Below, in pieces: positions 1 to 6,354 of a DNA stretch of 6,354 bases (position 1 is the stretch's first letter; each line of letters starts with the position of its first letter). The DNA is from Comamonadaceae bacterium UBA2237. Its GTDB lineage: Bacteria; Pseudomonadota; Gammaproteobacteria; Burkholderiales; Burkholderiaceae_C. The stretch covers positions 10,611 to 16,964 of the forward strand of contig DDYJ01000162.1 of the NCBI GenBank assembly GCA_002347905.1, given 5' to 3'. The position numbers were made by a program, and so were the translations under genes. The notes under the pieces were generated by a model, which searched no databases, was not told the origin of the DNA, and saw only the letters and a program-made list of their open reading frames with translations.

Positions 1-275
1 TGGGCTGGTTGTGCTTTTTGTGCATGGATAGACATTTGCTTCCACAGCGCATCACAAGCTTTGCGCAAAACATCTTGGCCTTCAGAAGACCAATACCAAG
101 CGTTTAATTCTTGGGTTTGTTTGTCTGTAAAAGAATAAGGAACAGACTCAATGAAGTCCTGACTGCGTTGTTTTAAAAAACCAGGTAAAACTTCAGGTAG
201 GTCGAAAGGAAGTGGGTCATCTAAAAAAAATTGACGCCAGTTATTCGTTTTGTGTAACTGCAGGCTGGTGTTCAT
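1..275 (-). CDS. Unrecognised protein, N-terminal 91 residues (3' end beyond window)
   Basis: An open frame starts at ATG 275-273 and runs leftward without a stop to the window edge. It begins MNTSLQLHKTNNWRQFF and later reads NAWYWSSEGQDVLRKACDALW. The visible part is soluble-looking, rich in Gln, Asp, Phe and Trp, with no signal peptide or membrane segment. I do not recognise the family and assign no function. The codons are A/T-rich and look unlike those of the neighbouring housekeeping genes. No Shine-Dalgarno motif precedes the ATG, which lies only 15 nt beyond the CCA end of the tRNA-Ser gene on the same strand. No other ATG, GTG or TTG is available in frame just upstream, where the frame stays open back into the tRNA. 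A run of eight T in the coding strand (complement of 223-230) makes codons 16-18 prone to slippage. The protein-like composition over 91 codons supports a real gene, but the start is uncertain. Confidence 0.6.
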   Translation of the reverse strand, partial: MNTSLQLHKTNNWRQFFLDDPLPFDLPEVLPGFLKQRSQDFIESVPYSFTDKQTQELNAWYWSSEGQDVLRKACDALWKQMSIHAQKAQPA

Positions 276-290
276 TAATAGCCAATAACT

Positions 291-380
291 TGGCGGAGAA
301 GGAGGGATTCGAACCCTCGGTAGGGTCGCCCCTACGCCTGATTTCGAGTCAGGTACATTCGACCACTCTGCCACTTCTCC
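291..380 (-). tRNA. tRNA-Ser (anticodon CGA)
   Basis: The complement of this segment folds as a complete class II tRNA. The acceptor stem pairs GGAGAAG (380-374) with CTTCTCC (301-295), followed by discriminator G (294) and an encoded CCA (293-291). The anticodon arm is CCTGA-CTCGAAA-TCAGG, giving anticodon CGA (complement of 344-346), which reads UCG serine codons. The long variable arm typical of tRNA-Ser forms a perfect six-pair stem, GTAGGG-GCGA-CCCTAC (335-320), and the T arm is GAGGG-TTCGAAT-CCCTC. No mismatch or truncation is visible, so the gene should be functional. It has the same orientation as serS, whose product charges it, with the higBA cassette between them. An unrelated 77-codon open frame on the opposite strand is a by-product of this RNA gene. 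Confidence 0.97.
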
Positions 381-440
381 GCGTGAAATGCTGTTTACCG
401 ATTGGCGATTCTAACAATCACTATTCAAGACAGCTAATTT
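381..440 (-). promoter_or_regulatory. Possible tRNA-Ser promoter (-10 TAGAAT)
   Basis: On the minus strand upstream of the tRNA, TAGAAT (complement of 408-413) matches the sigma-70 -10 consensus at five of six positions and would start transcription roughly 20 nt before the mature 5' end. The best -35 candidate, TTAGCT with an 18-nt spacer, is poor. This is inference from weak matches. If higBA is an insertion, the tRNA may once have been read through from serS and may now depend on a local promoter here. Confidence 0.3.
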
Positions 441-456
441 TATGAAAGTCCCACGC

Positions 457-485
457 TTGCAGCGCGTAGCGCCACACGCTACAAT
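457..485 (+). promoter_or_regulatory. higBA promoter
   Basis: TTGCAG (457-462) and TACAAT (480-485) are separated by exactly 17 nt. They match the sigma-70 consensus TTGACA/TATAAT at four and five of six positions, respectively. A start site six or seven bases after the -10 would fall on or next to the A of the higB ATG at 492, so the toxin message may lack a 5' leader. This fits the absence of any Shine-Dalgarno motif upstream of higB. The promoter position is inferred from sequence only. Confidence 0.7.
466..482. promoter_or_regulatory. Inverted repeat, candidate HigA operator
   Basis: GTAGCG-CCACA-CGCTAC is a perfect six-base inverted repeat with a five-base centre. It occupies the promoter spacer and the first half of the -10 element. 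HigA antitoxins of this family repress their own operon by binding palindromes over the promoter, so this is the obvious operator candidate; bound HigA, or the HigBA complex, would block RNA polymerase. Visible: the repeat and its position. Inferred: the binding. Confidence 0.6.
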
Positions 486-491
486 GATCCA

Positions 492-770
492 ATGATTAGA
501 AGCTTCAAGCACAAAGGCGTTGAGCGCTTCTTCTTATCAGGCTCACGCGCTGGCATTCAGGCCGCTCACGCTCCGCGCTTAGCTCGGCTGCTGTCTGCAT
601 TGGATGCCGCCAACCGACCTGAAGACATGAACCGTCCTGGCTGGAGCTGGCATGCTCTTAAGGGCGATCTGGCTGGACACTGGTCTGTCAGTGTCAACGG
701 CAACTGGCGTTTGACATTTACTTTTGTTAACGGCGATGCCATCCTAGTTGATTATCAAGATTACCACTGA
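492..770 (+). CDS. higB: HigB-type toxin, RelE superfamily mRNA interferase
   Basis: This 92-residue protein has the full length and pattern of the HigB killer-protein family. It opens MIRSFKHKGVERFF, has the conserved core WHALKGDLAGHWSVSVNGNW (residues 53-72) followed by RLTF, and ends DYQDYH. HigB toxins are small ribosome-dependent ribonucleases that cut translated mRNA in the A site. Basic and aromatic residues that could form the active site are present: His54, Lys57, Arg73, Tyr88, Tyr91 and His92, assigned here by family resemblance rather than alignment. The ATG at 492 matches the usual family N-terminus, and the other nearby ATG (484) hits a stop at once. There is no Shine-Dalgarno motif, and the predicted transcription start coincides with the ATG. 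The antitoxin gene follows after seven bases. The frame is intact, so the toxin is probably active. Confidence 0.93.
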   Translation: MIRSFKHKGVERFFLSGSRAGIQAAHAPRLARLLSALDAANRPEDMNRPGWSWHALKGDLAGHWSVSVNGNWRLTFTFVNGDAILVDYQDYH

Positions 771-774
771 GGAA
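769..774 (+). promoter_or_regulatory. Ribosome binding site of higA, overlapping the higB stop
   Basis: GAGGAA overlaps the higB stop codon TGA (768-770) and lies three to four bases before the ATG at 778. It fixes the antitoxin start at 778 rather than at an in-frame TTG at 748 that would overlap the toxin gene. Ribosomes finishing higB would be positioned to start higA. The antitoxin has a strong site while the toxin has none, which should favour antitoxin synthesis. Confidence 0.75.
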
Positions 775-777
775 ACT

Positions 778-1098
778 ATGAGTTTGATGTTCAATCCCCC
801 ACACCCTGGTCTCACCTTGAGGGACGACGTTTTGCCTGCATTACAACTGCAGATCGGTGAGGCCGCTGCCCAACTGGGTGTCGACCGCACCACCTTGTCC
901 AAGGTACTTAATGGAAGAGCAGCAATCAGCCCCGCGATGGCGCTGCGAATCGAGCGTTGGTTGGGGCGCGATCACGGCGGAGCCGCTGAAGTGTGGCTAT
1001 CCCAGCAGGCTGCATATGACCTGTGGCAGGCACGGGCTGTAGTGAAGGCTAGCAAGGCACTTTCTAGCGTCAAAGCCCTGCGCTTTGAAGCTGCCTAG
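778..1098 (+). CDS. higA: HigA-type antitoxin, HTH transcriptional repressor
   Basis: This 106-residue protein begins MSLMFNPPHPGLTLRDDVLP, the standard opening of HigA/VapI antitoxins. A Cro/cI-type helix-turn-helix follows at about residues 27-50 (IGEAAAQLGVDRTTLSKVLN, then GRAAIS). The family signature continues with MALRIERWLG and a WLSQQAAYDLW segment (residues 73-83). HigA binds and neutralises HigB and represses the operon through its HTH domain; the palindrome at 466-482 is the likely target. The start at 778 is chosen because of the GAGGAA motif and the conserved N-terminus. The C-terminal stretch after DLWQAR, about 20 residues rich in Ala, Lys and Ser, is less conserved. The gene converges with serS, with 49 bp between the stop codons and no clear terminator. 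Confidence 0.93.
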   Translation: MSLMFNPPHPGLTLRDDVLPALQLQIGEAAAQLGVDRTTLSKVLNGRAAISPAMALRIERWLGRDHGGAAEVWLSQQAAYDLWQARAVVKASKALSSVKALRFEAA

Positions 1099-1147
1099 CT
1101 AGTCCGAAAAATACAAGAGTAAGAGACGAAACACTGCCAAAAGCGCG
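1099..1147. other. Convergent higA/serS gap without clear terminator
   Basis: These 49 bp separate the higA stop from the serS stop on the opposite strand. On the serS side, a four-pair stem GCGT-GCTTA-ACGC overlaps the stop codon and is followed shortly by TTTT, which is too weak for a confident terminator. On the higA side only the palindrome CTAGCTAG, spanning the stop, is visible. Transcripts from either side may run into the other gene. Confidence 0.35.
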
Positions 1148-2467
<1,320 letters not shown>

Positions 2468-3400
2468 TTACTTCAATCCTTTAGGCAAGGGAAATTTAAT
2501 AGTTTCTTGAATTCCATCCAAAGTCCGCACCGACACTGCACCTAATGCGCGCATACGGGTGATCACTTCTTGCACCAAGATATCTGGCGCCGATGCACCC
2601 GCCGTAAGCCCCACGCGTGTTTTACCTTCGAACCATTCAGCTTGCATTTCTGCAGCCGTGTCGACCATATAACTTTCAGCACCGTAACGTTGCGCCACAT
2701 CACGTAGTCGGTTGCTGTTGGAGCTGGTGGGGCTGCCTACAACGATGACCAAGTCAACTTCCGCACTCAGCACCTTCACCGCATCTTGGCGGTTTTGGGT
2801 GGCGTAGCAAATGTCTTGCATTTTGGGACGGCGAATGTTCGGAAAGCGTGCTACTACCGCTTCGGTAATTTCTGCGGCATCGTCCACGCTCAAAGTGGTT
2901 TGTGTCACAACAGCCAGGCGCTCGGCTTGTTTGGGTTGAATATGCGCAACATCCGCAACGTCTTCAACCAAATAAATGCCATCTACCAACTGGCCCATCG
3001 TGCCTTCGACTTCAGGATGGCCTTTGTGGCCGATCATCACGAATTCATAACCCTCTTTGTGCAGCTTGGCGACTTCCACATGCACCTTGGTAACCAAAGG
3101 ACAAGTGGCATCGAAAACAGTTAAGCCACGTTGCGTAGCTTCTGCTTCCACCGATTTAGGTACGCCATGCGCGCTAAAAACCAAAGTGGCACCTTCAGGC
3201 ACGTCCTTGAGGTCTTCTATGAAAATGGCGCCACGTCTTTTGAGGTCATCCACCACATAGGTGTTATGGACGATTTCGTGGCGCACATAAACAGGCGCTC
3301 CAAATTTCAACAACGCACGGTCGACGATTTCAATGGCACGGTCAACTCCCGCACAAAATCCCCGAGGTTCCGCCAATACGATTTCTTGAAAGCTTTGCAT
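2468..3400 (-). CDS. ispH: 4-hydroxy-3-methylbut-2-enyl diphosphate reductase
   Basis: IspH (LytB) catalyses the last step of the MEP isoprenoid pathway, reducing HMBPP to IPP and DMAPP with an Fe-S cluster. The 310-residue protein shows the three cluster cysteines in their usual contexts: Cys16 ([13 protein letters not shown]), Cys100 ([12 protein letters not shown]) and Cys198 ([12 protein letters not shown]). Substrate-binding residues are also evident: His45 (HEIVHN), His78 (FSAHGVP), His128 and Glu130 ([11 protein letters not shown]), TQTTLS at 166-171, the [11 protein letters not shown] loop at 222-232 and AGASAPD at 267-273. Nothing is missing. It follows fkpB after six bases and abuts serS with no gap, indicating one transcript. 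No good Shine-Dalgarno motif precedes its ATG, so translation may depend on ribosomes leaving fkpB. The fkpB-ispH pairing also occurs in E. coli. Confidence 0.98.
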   Translation of the reverse strand: MQSFQEIVLAEPRGFCAGVDRAIEIVDRALLKFGAPVYVRHEIVHNTYVVDDLKRRGAIFIEDLKDVPEGATLVFSAHGVPKSVEAEATQRGLTVFDATCPLVTKVHVEVAKLHKEGYEFVMIGHKGHPEVEGTMGQLVDGIYLVEDVADVAHIQPKQAERLAVVTQTTLSVDDAAEITEAVVARFPNIRRPKMQDICYATQNRQDAVKVLSAEVDLVIVVGSPTSSNSNRLRDVAQRYGAESYMVDTAAEMQAEWFEGKTRVGLTAGASAPDILVQEVITRMRALGAVSVRTLDGIQETIKFPLPKGLK

Positions 3401-3406
3401 ATCGAT

Positions 3407-3865
3407 TTACAAAATTCCGATAACTTGCACTTCAAACGTCACAGCCCGACCTGCAAGCGGATGGTTGAAGTCAAACAACACAGAGTCATCTGTCACTTGC
3501 TGAATGGCACCTGCAAATGACCCTTGACCAGTAGGTGCAGGAAACTGCACAACATCGCCTACGGCATATTGCGCGTCCGGTTCACCCATTTCATGGAGTA
3601 GTTTTTTACTGACCCACTGCTGCATGTCGGGATTACGTTCGCCAAAAGCTTCACCAGCGGCCAATTCAAAGGTAGTGTGTGCACCTTCATCTAATCCCAA
3701 CAAACGCTGTTCAACCGCTGGCGATAAGGCGCCTGAACCCATAGACAAGGTTGCGGGCTTACCAGAAAAAGTGTTGATCACATCGCCTTGCGGTCCCGAA
3801 AGTCGGTAGTGCAAGGTTAAAAAAGATCCGTGTCCGATGGTAGGGTGGTGAGGTGACGCTGACAT
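3407..3865 (-). CDS. fkpB: FKBP-type peptidyl-prolyl cis-trans isomerase (SlpA/FkpB-like)
   Basis: This 152-residue cytosolic protein belongs to the SlyD/SlpA group of FKBP prolyl isomerases, which speed proline isomerisation and act as folding helpers. The N-terminal FKBP part includes LTLHYRLSGPQGDVINTF (16-33) and the segment MGSGALSPAVEQRLLGL (42-58). GEAFGERNPDMQQWV (71-85) leads into the inserted IF (chaperone) domain at about 75-128. The closing DFNHPLAGRAVTFEVQVIGI (132-151) is the group's hallmark. Unlike SlyD, it has no His/Cys-rich metal-binding tail. Its place directly before ispH matches the enterobacterial fkpB. It starts the leftward operon, facing radC across 47 bp. No clear Shine-Dalgarno motif precedes the ATG at 3865; the MSASPHHPTIGHGSF start seems typical, as the FKBP fold begins a few residues later. 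Confidence 0.95.
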   Translation of the reverse strand: MSASPHHPTIGHGSFLTLHYRLSGPQGDVINTFSGKPATLSMGSGALSPAVEQRLLGLDEGAHTTFELAAGEAFGERNPDMQQWVSKKLLHEMGEPDAQYAVGDVVQFPAPTGQGSFAGAIQQVTDDSVLFDFNHPLAGRAVTFEVQVIGIL

Positions 3866-3912
3866 GACGTGATGAATTTCAAGAATGCTTATTGTAGAAA
3901 GCTCTAGCCCCC
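3866..3912 (-). promoter_or_regulatory. Divergent fkpB/radC promoter region
   Basis: This 47-bp gap must carry start signals for both the fkpB-ispH-serS operon and radC-smr. On the minus strand, TACAAT (complement of 3891-3896) is a good -10 for fkpB. The hexamer 17 nt upstream, CTTTCA, lies inside radC and is a poor -35. Transcription would then begin near 3884, about 20 nt before fkpB. For radC I see only weak plus-strand candidates (TATTGT at 3890-3895, TAGAAA at 3895-3900), overlapping the fkpB -10. If either is used, the two promoters compete for the same DNA. Neither gene has a recognisable Shine-Dalgarno motif. Confidence 0.45.
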
Positions 3913-4602
3913 ATGAAAGACAAGGTATCTATCCAGCAATTACCGCCAGATATGCGCCCTCGCGAGAAGATTTTGGCGTTGGGACCTGCTTCTTTGACAG
4001 ATACAGAGCTATTGGCTTTGCTGTTGCGCACTGGTGTAGCTGGAAAAACTGTATTGGATTTGGCACGTGATCTCTTGAGAGGATTTAGGGGATTTGCAGG
4101 CCTTATCCACGCCAATGCACAAGACTTAAAAAGCTTTAAAGGCATGGGTGGCACAGCGAAACGGGCACAATTGCTGGCGGTTCTCGAGATCGCCCGTCGC
4201 GCATTGACGCAAGAGATGCGCGAAAACGAGGTGATGCACTCACCCACTGTGGTCAAACAATATTTGCAACTCGAGTTGGCCCAACTCAAACATGAGGTGT
4301 TTGCTGTGCTTTTTTTAGATGCCCAAAATCGCTTGCTGTCTTACCAGCCTATGTTTCGTGGCTCACTGTCGCAAGCCATGGTGTATCCGCGCGAGGTGGC
4401 AAAAACTGCGTTGTCGCTCGGCGCCAATGGCGTGGTGTTGGCACACAACCATCCCAGTGGTTCAGTGCGACCCTCTAGAGAAGATATGGAGCTGACTAAA
4501 ACCATACAAGAAGCTTTGGGGCTTATTGATGTCACCGTACGTGACCATATCATCGTGGCACAAGGTAAGTATTTGTCGATGGCCGAGGAAGGCTTGATAT
4601 GA
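3913..4602 (+). CDS. radC: RadC family JAB/MPN-domain protein
   Basis: This is a full-length, 229-residue member of the RadC (UPF0758) family. The N-terminal part (1-100) has the family opening PPDMRPREKILALGPASLTD (11-30), ELLALLLRTG (32-41) and a helix-hairpin-helix-like segment around FKGMGGTAKRAQLLAVLE (75-92). The C-terminal JAB/MPN domain (about 108-229) has likely metal-site residues Glu128 (KHEVF), His178 and His180 in AHNHPSG, Ser182 and Asp191 (PSRED), the complete JAMM pattern. RadC was named as a DNA-repair protein, but that role was later questioned in E. coli; its true substrate is not settled, although the metal site suggests a hydrolase. The ATG at 3913 matches the usual start, and an in-frame TAG lies 15 nt further up. 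No Shine-Dalgarno motif precedes it (GCCCCC). Its stop overlaps the next start as ATGA. Confidence 0.96.
   Translation: MKDKVSIQQLPPDMRPREKILALGPASLTDTELLALLLRTGVAGKTVLDLARDLLRGFRGFAGLIHANAQDLKSFKGMGGTAKRAQLLAVLEIARRALTQEMRENEVMHSPTVVKQYLQLELAQLKHEVFAVLFLDAQNRLLSYQPMFRGSLSQAMVYPREVAKTALSLGANGVVLAHNHPSGSVRPSREDMELTKTIQEALGLIDVTVRDHIIVAQGKYLSMAEEGLI
4585..4592 (+). promoter_or_regulatory. Ribosome binding site of the Smr gene inside radC
   Basis: GAGGAAGG is the best Shine-Dalgarno match in the window and sits six bases before the ATG at 4599, within the last codons of radC. It fixes the start of the downstream gene and, with the ATGA overlap, supports coupled translation. Confidence 0.8.
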
Positions 4603-5243
4603 AATCCAAGTCTTTGCAAGATCTTGATGCCATGCGTAAAAAATTGGCAGACGTCGCCAAAGCACAAGAACTTGCTGAACAAGCACGAATTGCCGCAGAA
4701 AAACGTGCAGAAGCTGAACGAAATTTATTTGCCCGTGCAGTGGGCAAAGTGGCACCCATCGCTAACCAAGAACGCGTGTGGTCACCAGCGCGCCCCTCAC
4801 CCCGCCCGTTGCAACAGGACTTAGACGACGAAGCCGTGATGCAAGAGAGTATGAGCGACGAGTTCGACATCACGACATTGCTAGACGCTGATGACCAACT
4901 GAGTTTTAGACGCCCAGGCATTGGGACTGATGTGACGCGCAAACTGCGTAAAGGCGAATGGAGTATCCAGGGCCAGATTGATTTGCATGGTTTGCGTAGT
5001 GATGAAGCCCGTAACGCCATGGGGCAATTTATAAGAGACGCCAAACGCATGGGGTGGCGTTGTGTACGCGTTGTACACGGCAAAGGACTGGGCTCTCCGG
5101 GCAAAGAGCCTGTTCTGAAATCCAAAGTGCAAAGGTGGTTGGTACAAAAAAACGAAGTGCTGGCTTTTGTACAAGCCAAACCCTCGGATGGCGGAGGCGG
5201 AGCTTTACTTGTTTTATTAGGCCCAAGTCAGTCTGCCAATTAG
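4599..5243 (+). CDS. Smr-domain protein, probable endonuclease
   Basis: This 214-residue protein carries a C-terminal Smr (MutS2-like) domain at about 120-210. Its hallmarks are present: IDLHGL at 127-132, VVHGKGLGS at 158-166, and the glycine-rich GGGGALLVLL at 198-207. The lead-in KLRKGEWSIQGQIDLHGLRS resembles proteobacterial SmrA/SmrB proteins. Stand-alone Smr domains act as nucleases; E. coli SmrB cuts mRNA at collided ribosomes, and SmrA is described as a DNA endonuclease. I cannot tell which role applies here. The N-terminal residues 5-45 are highly charged and likely form a coiled coil (KKLADVAKAQELAEQARIAA), followed by a Pro-rich and acidic linker (62-100). The gene overlaps radC by four bases and converges with the permease gene 43 bp later. 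Confidence 0.93.
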   Translation: MKSKSLQDLDAMRKKLADVAKAQELAEQARIAAEKRAEAERNLFARAVGKVAPIANQERVWSPARPSPRPLQQDLDDEAVMQESMSDEFDITTLLDADDQLSFRRPGIGTDVTRKLRKGEWSIQGQIDLHGLRSDEARNAMGQFIRDAKRMGWRCVRVVHGKGLGSPGKEPVLKSKVQRWLVQKNEVLAFVQAKPSDGGGGALLVLLGPSQSAN

Positions 5244-5286
5244 CGCATGCAAACAGCAACTTTACTGATCAACAAAAGAGCAGCCA
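5244..5286. other. Convergent smr/permease gap
   Basis: These 43 bp separate two convergent stop codons. GCATGC and TTGATCA-type short palindromes occur, but there is no stem followed by a T-run on either strand that I would call a terminator. Confidence 0.35.
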
Positions 5287-6354
5287 TCAAACCGACTGCG
5301 CTTGGCGCAATGTTTGTACAACCGGACGGTTGAGCACCTCCCGCAAGCCCCACCAACCTGCTGCCAAGGCCAACAATGCGCCCACAACAGCCCCTAGCAA
5401 AGGCACCCAAGGACTTGGATTCCAACTGAACTCAAAGGCATAACGTGCCAAGCCCCATCCCATGGCGACTGCCACGCTGGTAGCTAAAAATCCAGCCAAG
5501 GCGCCCACACCCGCCAATTCAGCCCGTTGCACTTGTGCCAATAAACGGTTCGACGCACCTAAGGCGCGCAACACTGCATATTCGCGCGCGCGTTCTTCGC
5601 GTGTTGCAGTGACCGCTGCAAACAACACCACCAAGCCTGTAGCCAATGTAAATAGGAACAAAAATTCCACTGCACCCACCACTTGTTCCAACACGCCCTG
5701 CACCTGCTGTAAGGCCGCACCCATATCGACATTGGTGACATTGGGGAACTGCTTGACCAAGCTGTTGTCAAAGCCTTGAGTTTCTGGCGCACGAAATGCC
5801 GCAATGTAGGTGGTAGGGACATCGTCCATTTGGCTACGCGGAAAAATGACGAAGAAGTTGATGCGCATCGACGTCCAATCGACATGGCGAATAGACGTGA
5901 TGCGTGATTCATACAACACCCCAGCCATATCGAAACGCAGGACATCACCCAGCTTCAAGCCCAAGGTTTTAGCCAACAACTCGTCAACGCTCATGGCATT
6001 GGGTTCTTCTGGTTGCCACTCTCCTGAAATGATGGGATTGTGGTCAGGCAATGTGTCGCTAAAGGTCAAATTGAATTCACGATCAACAAAACGCTTGGCG
6101 CGTTCCTCAGAATAGTCTTGTGCGCTTACCCCTTGGCTGTTGACTGCCACCAAACGCCCACGCACCATGGGATACCAATCGAACTTCTGCACGCCGGCGT
6201 TTTTCAAGGTGTCCAAAAATGCTTGCGATTGCGCGGGTTGGATATTGATGACAAACCGATTAGGCGCAGTAGCTGGAGTTGCATTGCGCCAACTACTGAT
6301 TAAATCTGTTCGCAACAAAACCAATAAAGCCAAAGCCAGTAACCCAACCGCCAA
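5287..6354 (-). CDS. YbbP-like ABC transporter permease, C-terminal 355 residues (5' end beyond window)
   Basis: The frame is open to the right edge, so this is the C-terminal part of a larger inner-membrane protein; related YbbP permeases have about 800 residues. In window numbering, a hydrophobic segment lies at 1-15. It is followed by an RTDLISSWRNATPATAPNRF junction typical of YbbP and a periplasmic domain at about 30-225. Three final membrane helices lie near 228-249, 281-303 and 317-338, forming the C-terminal FtsX domain. The conserved cytoplasmic motif between the first two reads REYAVLRALGASNRLL (257-272). The protein ends NRPVVQTLRQAQSV with a TGA stop. Such permeases work with a LolD/YbbA-type ATPase and are thought to move lipophilic substrates or extract lipid-linked molecules; the substrate here is unknown. 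The partner ATPase is not in the window. The leucine codon at the edge is not a start. Confidence 0.93.
   Translation of the reverse strand: MAVGLLALALLVLLRTDLISSWRNATPATAPNRFVINIQPAQSQAFLDTLKNAGVQKFDWYPMVRGRLVAVNSQGVSAQDYSEERAKRFVDREFNLTFSDTLPDHNPIISGEWQPEEPNAMSVDELLAKTLGLKLGDVLRFDMAGVLYESRITSIRHVDWTSMRINFFVIFPRSQMDDVPTTYIAAFRAPETQGFDNSLVKQFPNVTNVDMGAALQQVQGVLEQVVGAVEFLFLFTLATGLVVLFAAVTATREERAREYAVLRALGASNRLLAQVQRAELAGVGALAGFLATSVAVAMGWGLARYAFEFSWNPSPWVPLLGAVVGALLALAAGWWGLREVLNRPVVQTLRQAQSV

Noticed and set aside
220..231. Programmed -1 frameshift at T-TTT-TTA in the unknown gene
   Set aside because: The heptamer fits the slippery pattern, but a -1 shift meets a TGA two codons later and a +1 shift also stops soon, so no useful product results. 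On/off slippage at the eight-base run remains possible but is unsupported.
291..380. tRNA-Ser as an attachment site with higBA as part of an integrated island
   Set aside because: higBA lies on the 5' side of the tRNA, and no second copy of the tRNA 3' end or integrase is seen in the window; the leftward side cannot be judged because it is cut off.
212..445. 77-codon plus-strand open frame
   Set aside because: It runs across the tRNA-Ser gene and the start of the leftward gene at 1-275; it is an accidental frame of the opposite strand.
748..777. Upstream TTG start adding ten residues to HigA
   Set aside because: The ATG at 778 has a GAGGAA site and gives the family-standard N-terminus; the extension overlaps the end of higB and has no conserved sequence.
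3879..4289. 136-codon minus-strand open frame upstream of fkpB
   Set aside because: It lies antisense to the radC N-terminal half, which is strongly supported by its family signature.
4550..5179. 209-codon minus-strand open frame
   Set aside because: It is the antisense of the end of radC and the Smr gene, both of which have clear family motifs; the antisense protein is Ser/Arg-rich with no recognisable domain.
5244..5286. Rho-independent terminator between the Smr gene and the permease gene
   Set aside because: Only short palindromes without a following T-run were found on either strand.

Overview
The window looks like ordinary chromosome from a betaproteobacterium, most likely order Burkholderiales and perhaps Comamonadaceae. 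This rests on protein sequence character (SerS, IspH, FkpB, RadC, Smr, YbbP-like permease), moderate base composition and remembered gene arrangements; no database search was possible, so the family-level placement is an inference.

Layout from left to right: (1) The 5' part of an unrecognised, A/T-rich gene runs leftward off the window (1-275). (2) Fifteen bases upstream of it, on the same strand, is a complete tRNA-Ser with anticodon CGA and an encoded CCA (291-380). (3) A rightward higB-higA type II toxin-antitoxin pair (492-1098) has a near-consensus promoter, a palindrome over the -10 element and apparently no leader before the toxin start codon. (4) A leftward operon fkpB-ispH-serS (3865 down to 1148) encodes an FKBP-type prolyl isomerase, the last enzyme of the MEP isoprenoid pathway and seryl-tRNA synthetase; ispH and serS abut exactly (TAAATG). 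(5) A rightward pair, radC and an Smr-domain gene (3913-5243), starts divergently from fkpB, and its two genes overlap by four bases. (6) The C-terminal 355 codons of a leftward YbbP-type FtsX-family permease (5287-6354) enter from the right edge.

How the parts relate: SerS charges the tRNA-Ser encoded just beyond it in the same direction, and the oppositely oriented higBA cassette lies between the two, so it may be an insertion into an older serS/tRNA-Ser neighbourhood. The fkpB-ispH pairing is the same as in the enterobacterial lspA-fkpB-ispH cluster. RadC and the Smr protein look translationally coupled, which hints at a shared job in nucleic-acid metabolism.

Most of the window is conventional housekeeping sequence. 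I see no CRISPR array, IS element, phage module or clearly new system. The points most worth a second look are the leaderless-looking higB with its operator, the placement of higBA, the radC-smr coupling, and the unknown gene starting directly behind the tRNA.
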